NCBI RefSeq assembly: GCF_030160715.1
Contig: NZ_BSOW01000046.1
Span: forward strand, 1-58,837
Reading direction: 5' to 3'
DNA from: Bradyrhizobium iriomotense
GTDB lineage: Bacteria; Pseudomonadota; Alphaproteobacteria; Rhizobiales; Xanthobacteraceae
DNA length: 58,837 nt
Shown here: piece after piece, positions 8,087-15,864 of the stretch
Numbering within the stretch: position 1 is the stretch's first letter
Layout: every line of letters starts with the position of its first letter
Notes under the pieces: model-generated
Told to the model about the DNA's origin: nothing
Database searches by the model: none
What the model saw: the letters and a program-made list of their open reading frames with translations, nothing else
Position numbers and translations under genes: made by a program

Positions 8087-8908
8087 ATGTCCGCTGTGCT
8101 GCCTGTTCTGGGCGCTGCTCTGTCCATCAGATCGATCCCCGCGCACCGCGACTGGCTCCTCGAACGCCAACGCGATCTCGAGATCCAGGACTTCTTCCGC
8201 GCTGACCTGCTCGACAGTGACTGGCGCACAACGGCGAGCGAGATCAAGCAGATGCTCGCGGGCCACACCGGTCGGCTCGGCATCCACGGCCCGTTCTGGG
8301 GTTTCAAGATCGACAGCCACGACCCGATGATCCGTCAGGCGGTCACGAAGCGGCTGCTGCAGGGCCTGGACGCAGCCGACTTCCTTGGGGCGACGCAGAT
8401 GGTGATCCATTCGCCGTTCACGACCTGGGACCACAACAATCTCGATCTCTATCCCGAGAGCCGCGGCACGCTCGTTGAGCGGGTCCGGGCGACGCTCGCC
8501 GAAGTGATCGCGCGGGCCGAAACCATCGGCTGTGAGGTCGTCATCGAGAACATCGAGGACAAGGATCCCCGTGATCGCGTGCGCCTTGCGAAAGCGCTCG
8601 AGAGCCCGAAAGTGCGCGTCTCGCTCGACACTGGTCATGCCAACTACGCGCATGTCTCAACAGGCGCGCCGCCGGTCGACTACTACGTCGATGCGGCCGG
8701 CGACATGCTGACGCATGTGCATCTCCAGGACACCGACGGCTTTGCCGACCGCCATTGGGCGCCGGGCGAGGGCAACATCCGCTGGACCGCCGTGTTCCGT
8801 GCGCTGGGACGGCTCACTTCCAATCCGCGGCTGATCCTCGAATTGCGCAATCACGATCATGTGCGCGCAGGCGCGGCATATCTCAAGTCGCTCGGTCTCG
8901 CTGAATAG
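8087..8908 (+). CDS. Sugar phosphate isomerase/epimerase (AP endonuclease 2 family TIM barrel)
   Basis: The strand motifs of the xylose-isomerase-like TIM barrel are present: LGIHGPFWGF, MVIHSPFTTWDHNN, EVVIENIEDKDP, VSLDTGHANY, LTHVHLQDTDGFADRHW and LILELRN. The His, Glu and Asp side chains would bind a divalent metal. It is 273 residues from the ATG at 8087, preceded by GGGAG; an ATG at 8066 is also in frame. It stands 30 bp upstream of the ABC binding-protein gene and likely heads that operon, so it may act on the imported compound. The substrate is unknown. Confidence 0.8.
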   Translation: MSAVLPVLGAALSIRSIPAHRDWLLERQRDLEIQDFFRADLLDSDWRTTASEIKQMLAGHTGRLGIHGPFWGFKIDSHDPMIRQAVTKRLLQGLDAADFLGATQMVIHSPFTTWDHNNLDLYPESRGTLVERVRATLAEVIARAETIGCEVVIENIEDKDPRDRVRLAKALESPKVRVSLDTGHANYAHVSTGAPPVDYYVDAAGDMLTHVHLQDTDGFADRHWAPGEGNIRWTAVFRALGRLTSNPRLILELRNHDHVRAGAAYLKSLGLAE

Positions 8909-8938
8909 CCAACACCAATAAGGGCAGGGGTCATCGTC

Positions 8939-10576
8939 ATGAGCAAGCTCACCCGTCGCACCATCCTGAAGTCCGGCGCCGGCGCGGCAGGCGCGCTGAT
9001 CCTGCCGCGTTTTGCGATCGCGCAGGGCGATAACCGTCCCGCGGTGACGATCGCGGTTCAGAAGGTGACGAATGCGAACGTGCTCGACGTGCTGCGCGAG
9101 CAGTCGAACGTCGGCGAGCGCGTGTTCTTCTCGTCGATCTGGGAAGGCCTGATCTCGAAGAATTGGCGCGGCAATCTCGAGGCCGTGCCGGGGCTTGCGA
9201 CCGAATGGCACCGCATCGACGACCAGACCGTCGAGGTGAAGCTGCGCCAGGGCGTCAAGTTCCACAATGGCGACGAGCTGACCTCGGAAGACGTCGTCTT
9301 CACCTTCAGCCGCGAGCGCATGTTCGGTGAGACCGAGGCGAAGAGCCGCAGCACCATCCAGGCGTTCGAAAAAATCCCGACGCCGCGGCCGGGCAAGGAA
9401 TTGCCGCCGGACGTGCCGGCCGTCGCGCGCCGCATCTGGCCCGACCTCGTCCGCGTCGACGCCGTCGACAAGTACACGGTGCGCTTCTACAACGCGACGC
9501 CCGACGTCACGATCGAAGGCCGGCTGCAGCGCTACGGCTCCGACATCATGAACCGCCGCGCCTGGGACGAGTCCGCGAGCTACCTGGATTGGGCGCGCAA
9601 GCCGATCACAACCGGACCCTACAGGGTCGTCGAGCTCAAGCCGGACGTCTCGCTGACGCTTGAGGCCCATGACGAATATTGGGGCGGCCGCCCGCCGCTC
9701 AAGCGAATCCGCTTCTTGGAGGTGCCCGAAGTCGCGAGCCGCATCAACGGGCTGCTCTCGGGCGAATACCAGTTCGCCTGCGACATTCCGCCGGACCAGA
9801 TCGCCGGCATCGAGAAGAACGCCGCGTTCGAGGTGCAGGGCGGCACCATCCTCAATCACCGCCTGACCGTGTTCGACAAGAACCACGCCCAGCTCGCCAA
9901 TCCGCTGGTGCGGCGCGCGTTCACCCATGCGATCGATCGGCAGGCGATCGTGGACAGCCTGTGGGCTGGCCGCACCCGAGTGCCGAAGGGGCTGCAATGG
10001 GAGTTCTACGGCGACATGTTCAACGCCGACTGGAGCGTGCCGGCCTACGATCCGAAGCTCGCGCAGGATCTGTTGAAGCAAGCCAATTACAAGGGCGACC
10101 CGATTCCCTACCGCCTGCTGAACAATTACTACACCAACCAGGTCGCGACCGCGCAGATCCTGGTCGAGATGTGGAAGCAGGTTGGTCTCAACGTGCAGAT
10201 CGAGACGAAGGAAAACTGGTCGCAGATCATGGAGCGCGGCGACACCCGCGCGGTGCGTGACTGGTCGAACTCGGCCGCCTTCAACGACCCCGTCTCGTCG
10301 ATGGTTGCCCAGCACGGTCCGAACGGCCAGCAGCAGCAGATCGGCGAATGGACCAATGCGGAGCTGAACAAGCTCTCCGAGTTCCTGGAGACCTCGACCG
10401 ATCGCGAGGCGCGCAAGAAAGCATTCCGCCGCATGCTGGAGATCGCCGAGCGGGAAGATCCCGCCTACACGGTCTTGCATCAGAACGCGACCTTCACCGC
10501 CAAGCCCAAGTCGATCAGGTGGAAGGCCGCGCCCGCGTTCGCGATGGACTTCCGTGCCGGCAATTTCGAGGCGTAA
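8939..10576 (+). CDS. ABC transporter substrate-binding protein, family 5 (peptide/nickel type)
   Basis: Periplasmic solute receptor of the DppA/OppA family, 545 residues. The N-terminus carries a Tat-type signal (TRRTILKSGAG, then GALILPRFAIA). The family pattern is clear: VFFSSIWEGLISKNWRG, then LRQGVKFHNGDELTSEDVVF and TGPYRVVELKP. The C-terminus (DFRAGNFEA) is complete. It is the second gene of a six-gene operon with both ATPases and permeases. The ligand may be a peptide, but this family also binds sugars and opines. Convergence with the TOMM cluster downstream is noted separately. Confidence 0.92.
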   Translation: MSKLTRRTILKSGAGAAGALILPRFAIAQGDNRPAVTIAVQKVTNANVLDVLREQSNVGERVFFSSIWEGLISKNWRGNLEAVPGLATEWHRIDDQTVEVKLRQGVKFHNGDELTSEDVVFTFSRERMFGETEAKSRSTIQAFEKIPTPRPGKELPPDVPAVARRIWPDLVRVDAVDKYTVRFYNATPDVTIEGRLQRYGSDIMNRRAWDESASYLDWARKPITTGPYRVVELKPDVSLTLEAHDEYWGGRPPLKRIRFLEVPEVASRINGLLSGEYQFACDIPPDQIAGIEKNAAFEVQGGTILNHRLTVFDKNHAQLANPLVRRAFTHAIDRQAIVDSLWAGRTRVPKGLQWEFYGDMFNADWSVPAYDPKLAQDLLKQANYKGDPIPYRLLNNYYTNQVATAQILVEMWKQVGLNVQIETKENWSQIMERGDTRAVRDWSNSAAFNDPVSSMVAQHGPNGQQQQIGEWTNAELNKLSEFLETSTDREARKKAFRRMLEIAEREDPAYTVLHQNATFTAKPKSIRWKAAPAFAMDFRAGNFEA

Positions 10577-10579
10577 GCG

Positions 10580-11563
10580 GTGTCGCCGCTGGTCAGCATC
10601 GAGGGCCTCAGCGTTGCCTTCAACGGCGTGCCGGTGCTGCACGGCGTCGATCTCTCCTTGCGGAAAGGCGAGGCCATCGGCCTCGTCGGCGAATCCGGAT
10701 CAGGCAAGTCGGTGACCTGGCTGGCCGCGCTCGGGCTATTGCCGCGCCACGCGCGCGTCTCGGGCTCGGTGCGGCTGGACGGGCGTGAGATCCTCAGCGC
10801 GCCCGCCGCGACGCTCGATCAGGTGCGGGGCGGCCGTGTCGCCATGATCTTCCAGGATCCCGCGAGCGCGCTCAATCCGGTGCTGACCATTCGCAAGCAA
10901 CTTTGCGAGGCCCTGGCGCTGCACCGCGATCTCTCGGGCGACGCGCTGAAGGTTGAAGCGCGGCGGTTGCTCGATCTCGTCGGCATTCCCGATGCGGCGC
11001 GGCGGCTCTCGGCCTATCCGCATGAATTCTCCGGCGGGCAGGTCCAGCGCATCATGATCGCGATGGCGCTCGCGGGAAACCCCGATCTGCTCGTTGCGGA
11101 TGAGCCGACCACTGCGCTTGACGCGACCATCCAGGCACAGATCCTCGATCTGTTGTCACAGATCCGTCGCGAGATGGGCATGGCGATGGTGCTGATCAGC
11201 CACGACCTCGGCGTCGTCGCGGAAAACTGCGACCGTGTCGCGGTGATGTATGCCGGCCGCATCGTCGAGGAGGCGCCGGCGACGGCCTTGTTCGACGATC
11301 CCTGGCACCCCTATGCGCAAGGCCTGATCGGCGCGCTGCCGCCGCTGGACGGACCGCGTCGCCGGCTGACCGCCATTCCGGGGACCGTTCCCGATCCTTC
11401 AAAGATGCCCGCAGGATGCGCGTTCGCGCCGCGTTGTACCGTGGCGAGCGAACAGTGCGGTGTGGGGGCACCCAGCCTTGCGCCGCTCGGCGACGCGCGC
11501 GCCGTCGCCTGCATCCGCGCCGAGGCCTCGCGGCGCGCGCTGCTCGGGATCGCTGCGGAATGA
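10580..11563 (+). CDS. ABC transporter ATP-binding protein (DppD/OppD type)
   Basis: This is the first of the two ATPases that drive the importer. Walker A is GESGSGKS (residues 37-44), the signature SGGQVQRIMIAMAL, and Walker B LLVADEPTTALD. The C-terminal oligopeptide-transporter extension holds a Cys group (GCAFAPRC, EQCG, VACIRAE), typical of DppD/DppF. It starts at GTG three bases after the preceding stop and ends in an ATGA overlap with the next gene. The encoded protein is 327 residues, complete. Confidence 0.92.
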   Translation: MSPLVSIEGLSVAFNGVPVLHGVDLSLRKGEAIGLVGESGSGKSVTWLAALGLLPRHARVSGSVRLDGREILSAPAATLDQVRGGRVAMIFQDPASALNPVLTIRKQLCEALALHRDLSGDALKVEARRLLDLVGIPDAARRLSAYPHEFSGGQVQRIMIAMALAGNPDLLVADEPTTALDATIQAQILDLLSQIRREMGMAMVLISHDLGVVAENCDRVAVMYAGRIVEEAPATALFDDPWHPYAQGLIGALPPLDGPRRRLTAIPGTVPDPSKMPAGCAFAPRCTVASEQCGVGAPSLAPLGDARAVACIRAEASRRALLGIAAE

Positions 11564-12552
11564 GCGCGCCGCTCGTCGAGGTCTCCGCGATCTCGCGCAC
11601 CTACACGATGCGCTCAGGTATGTTCGGGCGGAGTACGGCGGTTCACGCCGTTGACGGCGTGTCATTCTCGATCCGTAAAGGCGAGACCCTCGGCCTCGTC
11701 GGCGAGTCCGGCTCCGGCAAGTCGACGACGGGACGCATCGTGCTCGGGCTCGAGCCGCCTGACGCCGGCGAGGTGCGGTTCGACGGTGAGCCGATGGCCG
11801 CGCCGGGAACACGAGAATGGCGCGCTCAGCGTGCGCGCATGCAGATGATCTTCCAGGATCCGCTCGGAGCGCTCGACCGCCGGCTGGTCGTTGCCGAGCA
11901 AGTCCGCGAACCGCTGGATATCCATGGCCTCGGCACCAGGGCCGAGCGCGAGGTGCGCGTGCAGGAGCTGCTCAGGTCAGTCGAGCTCAGCGCGCAGCAC
12001 GGCCGGCGCTATCCGGGCGCGCTCTCCGGCGGGCAGCGCCAGCGCATCGTGCTGGCGCGAGCGCTCGCCACGAAACCTGATTTCCTGGTCTGCGACGAGC
12101 CGGTCAGCGCGCTCGACGTCTCGATTCAGGCGCAGGTGGTCAACCTGCTTGCCGACCTCCAGGCGCAGCTCGGGTTGACCATGCTGTTCATCAGCCACGA
12201 TCTGCGCGTCGTCAGGCAGATCAGCAATATCGTCGCCGTGATGTATCTCGGCCGCATTGTCGAAACCGGCAGCGCCGACGATCTCTTCGCGCGTCCGCAA
12301 CACCCGTACACGCAGGCGCTGGTCTCGGCCTCGCCGGCGCCCGGCCGTCGCAGCGCGGGCCGCATCGTGCTGTCGGGCGATCCGCCGAATCCGGCCGCGC
12401 GTCCCTCCGGCTGCGCCTTCCATCCGCGCTGCCCGCTCGCCATCGCGCGCTGTGTGACCGAGCTGCCGGCGCTGGCCTCCGTGGCGAGCGACCGCCAGGT
12501 CGCCTGCCATCTCGTGACCGGACCAGAGGCCCAGAGTCGGGATGCGGCGTGA
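11560..12552 (+). CDS. ABC transporter ATP-binding protein (DppF/OppF type)
   Basis: This is the second ATPase, 330 residues. Walker A is GESGSGKST, the signature SGGQRQRIVLARAL, and Walker B LVCDEPVSALD. The C-terminus again shows the Cys-containing extension (GCAFHPRCPLAIARC). The ATG at 11560 overlaps the previous stop. The stop overlaps the GTG of the permease gene by four bases, so all four transporter core genes are translationally chained. Confidence 0.92.
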   Translation: MSAPLVEVSAISRTYTMRSGMFGRSTAVHAVDGVSFSIRKGETLGLVGESGSGKSTTGRIVLGLEPPDAGEVRFDGEPMAAPGTREWRAQRARMQMIFQDPLGALDRRLVVAEQVREPLDIHGLGTRAEREVRVQELLRSVELSAQHGRRYPGALSGGQRQRIVLARALATKPDFLVCDEPVSALDVSIQAQVVNLLADLQAQLGLTMLFISHDLRVVRQISNIVAVMYLGRIVETGSADDLFARPQHPYTQALVSASPAPGRRSAGRIVLSGDPPNPAARPSGCAFHPRCPLAIARCVTELPALASVASDRQVACHLVTGPEAQSRDAA

Positions 12553-13481
12553 TGGGACGCTATTTCGCCATCCGCATCGCGCGCGCGCTGCTCACGATCA
12601 TCCTCGTCGTCACCTTCGCCTTCGTCGTGCTGCGCCTCTCCGGCGATCCCTCGTTGATGATCCTGGGGCCGGAAGCACCCCCGGAGGTCCTTGCCGCCTT
12701 CCGCAAGGCTTGGGGCCTCGATGATCCCATCTGGATGCAGTACGTCGATTATTTCGGCGCCATCGCCAAAGGCGAGCTCGGCCGCTCCATGCGCGACGGC
12801 AGGCCCGCGATCCAGCTCGTGCTGGAGCGGATCCCCGCGACACTGGCGCTGACGCTGCCGGCCTTTGCCTTCAAGGTCGCGCTCGGGATTCCCGCCGGCA
12901 TCTACGCTGCGCTCAATCGCGGCTCGGCCATCGATCGCGCGGTGATGATCACGGCGGTGGCGGGCTTCACGGTGCCGAGCTTCGTGCTGGCGCTGCTGCT
13001 CGTCCTGGTCTTTGCGGTGCAGCTCGGCTGGCTGCCTTCAGGCGGGCAGGAGGGCTGGCGCCACGCGATCCTGCCGATCGCAACCCTCGGCCTTGGCGGC
13101 GCCGCGGTGCTGGCGCGCTTCACCCGTAGCGCGATGCTGGAGGTGCTGGGCCAGCCCTATATCCGGACCGCCTCTGCCAAGGGCGTGCCATGGCGCAAGG
13201 TCGTGACCTCGCACGCCTTGCCGAACGCGGCGATCCCGACAGTGACGGTTCTGGGCTTCATGGTGGGCACGCTGATCGCGGGCGCCGTCGTGGTCGAGAG
13301 CGTGTTTGCCTGGCCGGGAGTAGGGCGGCTGCTCGTCGTTGCCGTGGCCAACCGCGACCTCGCCGTCGTGCAATGCATCCTGCTCCTGGTCGCGCTGACC
13401 ATGGTCACGTCCAACCTGATCGTCGACTTCCTCTACGGGTTCCTCGATCCGCGCCTGCGCGCCAAGGGAGCGCATGCATGA
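12549..13481 (+). CDS. ABC transporter permease (DppB/OppB type)
   Basis: Inner-membrane permease with the family's N-terminal segment (RALLTIILVVTFAFVVLRL) and further membrane segments. The EAA loop region reads YIRTASAKGVPWRKVVTSHAL with the conserved Gly, which contacts the ATPases. It is 310 residues. GTG at 12549 is used; an ATG three bases further is equally possible. It pairs with the following permease to form the channel. Confidence 0.92.
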   Translation: MMGRYFAIRIARALLTIILVVTFAFVVLRLSGDPSLMILGPEAPPEVLAAFRKAWGLDDPIWMQYVDYFGAIAKGELGRSMRDGRPAIQLVLERIPATLALTLPAFAFKVALGIPAGIYAALNRGSAIDRAVMITAVAGFTVPSFVLALLLVLVFAVQLGWLPSGGQEGWRHAILPIATLGLGGAAVLARFTRSAMLEVLGQPYIRTASAKGVPWRKVVTSHALPNAAIPTVTVLGFMVGTLIAGAVVVESVFAWPGVGRLLVVAVANRDLAVVQCILLLVALTMVTSNLIVDFLYGFLDPRLRAKGAHA

Positions 13482-14338
13482 CCGATGCAACGCTGAAGGA
13501 TACGGCCGTCCGCCGCCGGATCAACCGTCCCGCGATCCCGGTCTCGGTCGCCCTCGCCGTCACCTGGATCGCCGCGATGCTGGTGATCGCGGCCCTTGCC
13601 GACAAGATCGCGCCCTACGGCTTCACCCAGCTGGACCTGCGCAACCGGCTCGCCGCGCCCGGCAATGTCGCGCACTGGCTCGGCACGGATGAACTGGGGC
13701 GCGACGTGCTGTCGCGGCTCCTGGTTTCGATCCGCATCTCGCTCCTGATCGCCTTCGGCGCGACCGCGATCTCGGCCGTCGCCGGCACCATGCTCGGCTT
13801 CCTCGCTGCGCATTTCCGCGGGCTCGTCGAGCAAATCGTCCTGATGCTATCCGACTTCCAGGCCAGCATGCCCTTCCTGATCATGGCGCTCGCGGTGCTC
13901 GCCTTCTTCGGCAATTCGCTGCCGCTGCTCATCGGCCTGATGGGCCTGTTCGGCTGGGAGCGCTACGCCCGCATCGCGCGGGGGCTCGCGATCTCCGCCA
14001 ATGCGCAGGGTTACGCGGCCGCGGTCCGGCAGCTCGGCGCGACACCGTCGCGGATCTATCTCAGGCATATCCTGCCCAATATCGCCTCGACCCTGATCGT
14101 CTCGACCACGCTGGTCTTTCCCGAGGTGATCCTGCTGGAATCCGGCCTGTCCTTCCTTGGGCTGGGCGTGCAGCCGCCGATGACCAGCCTCGGCAACATG
14201 GTCGGCTACGGCCGCGAATACCTGACCCGGGCGGCCTGGATCATGCTGGCGCCGGCCACAACGATTGTCGTGACCACGCTGGCGGTCTCCATCATCGGGG
14301 ACTGGCTGCGTGACAAGCTCGATCCGACGCTGCAATAG
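13478..14338 (+). CDS. ABC transporter permease (DppC/OppC type)
   Basis: This is the second permease, 286 residues. It has the typical N-terminal domain (LGTDELGRDVLSRLL, a DppC hallmark) and the EAA loop YAAAVRQLGATPSRIYLRHI. Start: ATG overlapping the previous stop. This is the last gene of the operon. It converges with the TOMM dehydrogenase gene 57 bp away, and no strong terminator is evident between them. Confidence 0.92.
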   Translation: MTDATLKDTAVRRRINRPAIPVSVALAVTWIAAMLVIAALADKIAPYGFTQLDLRNRLAAPGNVAHWLGTDELGRDVLSRLLVSIRISLLIAFGATAISAVAGTMLGFLAAHFRGLVEQIVLMLSDFQASMPFLIMALAVLAFFGNSLPLLIGLMGLFGWERYARIARGLAISANAQGYAAAVRQLGATPSRIYLRHILPNIASTLIVSTTLVFPEVILLESGLSFLGLGVQPPMTSLGNMVGYGREYLTRAAWIMLAPATTIVVTTLAVSIIGDWLRDKLDPTLQ

Positions 14339-14395
14339 CACGACTGGCTGGACGCGTACGTCGATTTGCGCGTCGGACCCTGATGGGGCGAGATT

Positions 14396-15850
14396 CTAGC
14401 TCGGGACCTCCAGCTTCTTGCCGCGCCCGAGCGCGAATTGACCGACCGGGCCCTCTATATGGAATTCCAGCGCCGTCATTTTCGCGAACAGGTCGATGTT
14501 GATGCTACCGATGGCGCAGCCGCCGAGGCCCATGTCGGTCGCCGCCAGGTAGAACGTCTGGATCATGCAGCCGACATCCTTCAGGATCAACGAATACGCG
14601 ATTGAGCTGTATTTCCAGGAGATCCGCCCGAAGCGCGCGGCGATCGTGATCAGGATTTGCGGCTGACCGGGCGCGTCCATGGCGAACTGGGCCGCCACCG
14701 ACTGCGCCTGGAGTTGTTGGGCGGAGGCGGTGATCGCCACCAGCGCGTGGCTCCCTGCGTCGTAGTGGTAGAGTCCGCGCGCAAGCCCTTCGCAGTTCGA
14801 GACCGTCAGGTACAATTCCAACTCGTACGCGCTGCCGGCCGACGGATACGGCCTAGTGCCGTAGGTGACCTCAGGACCGCCATCAAAATACGGGCCGCCC
14901 TTCCATTCGGACATGACGCGTGCCGTGGTGTCGAGAAACTGCGCGAGTTCGCCGAGCGTCACGGGATGCTTGTCGTCGAAATCCCGTGTTGAATGGCGTT
15001 CGCGCAACAGCGTCGCGAAGGGGGAGCTTGGCTCCGCGGAGAATTTGCGCAGGTCGATCCTGCTGCCGGGCCAGGACGGGCGCACTGCGGGCGGCGGCGG
15101 AACTGCGTCCGCATAGGTGAAGGTGGCGCCGACCGGGTTGGCTTGCCGGCCCTCCGTGCTCCGCGTGTGAAACACCAGATCATGGAAATCCCAGAGAACG
15201 AGATTGCCGTCGCCTTCATTCACCCGCAGGCCTTGGCCGCCTTTCGCATCGAGCTTGAGCAGGATCTGGCTGTCCAGCAACAGTTCGAACAGATAGAGGT
15301 TGAAGGTGGCTCCCTGCCGGTTGAGCTCGCTGATCTTCTGAGGCTGTGACAGCGCAGCGAGGGTGGCGGCGATGGCGGGATGGCCAATCCGGAACAGCGC
15401 GCCGGCCCGCGGTGATTCCAGCACCATCTCATTGCCGCGCCGGCGCAGATGGGCAAAACGCGACAACACAACGGTGTCACGGCTGCTCAGCTTCGCCCGT
15501 CGCGGCCAGTATTCGGGGACCTGGGGCTCGATGACCACGAGGTCCTGCTCCTCACGCGAGGAGGCGAGGCGGTATTCGAGAAGCCCGTGCCGGGCCAACC
15601 GATGCACCAGGGCGTCGACTTCCCTGGCGAGGAGGCTCTTGCCTGTAAAGGACGCGAGCGGAAGGCCGGTGCTCAGATTTCGCGCCCGGTCCATCGCGGC
15701 CCCGCTGAATTGTCCGAGGCTGACGGAATAGTCGCCCAGCGAGGCGGTGATGTTGCCGTCCGCCTGCATCTGGAGGGAGAAACGGTGGCTCAATCGGGCT
15801 GCGATGTCTGGCGCGGTCTTCCTGGTCGGCTTTTTCCGGGGAGCGCGCAC
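14396..15850 (-). CDS. SagB-type azoline dehydrogenase of a TOMM/LAP cluster
   Basis: FMN-dependent dehydrogenase that, in known TOMM systems, oxidises thiazolines/oxazolines made by the cyclodehydratase to thiazoles/oxazoles. Evidence: the nitroreductase-like SagB domain with RERHSTRDF (283-291), PYPSAGSAYELELYL (334-348) and the Lys413-Tyr414 pair in SWKYSSIAYS, which matches the catalytic Lys-Tyr of McbC-type enzymes. It is 484 residues; the first ~250 form the extra N-terminal region seen in the larger SagB proteins. GTG start behind AAGGA, 14 bp after the cyclodehydratase stop, so it is the last gene of the operon. Confidence 0.85.
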   Translation of the reverse strand: MRAPRKKPTRKTAPDIAARLSHRFSLQMQADGNITASLGDYSVSLGQFSGAAMDRARNLSTGLPLASFTGKSLLAREVDALVHRLARHGLLEYRLASSREEQDLVVIEPQVPEYWPRRAKLSSRDTVVLSRFAHLRRRGNEMVLESPRAGALFRIGHPAIAATLAALSQPQKISELNRQGATFNLYLFELLLDSQILLKLDAKGGQGLRVNEGDGNLVLWDFHDLVFHTRSTEGRQANPVGATFTYADAVPPPPAVRPSWPGSRIDLRKFSAEPSSPFATLLRERHSTRDFDDKHPVTLGELAQFLDTTARVMSEWKGGPYFDGGPEVTYGTRPYPSAGSAYELELYLTVSNCEGLARGLYHYDAGSHALVAITASAQQLQAQSVAAQFAMDAPGQPQILITIAARFGRISWKYSSIAYSLILKDVGCMIQTFYLAATDMGLGGCAIGSINIDLFAKMTALEFHIEGPVGQFALGRGKKLEVPS

Positions 15851-15864
15851 GAAAGAGCAGTCCT

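Noticed and set aside
8657..10642. 661-residue minus-strand frame
   Set aside because: It lies antisense to the ABC binding-protein gene, which has clear family motifs; long antisense frames are expected in GC-rich DNA.
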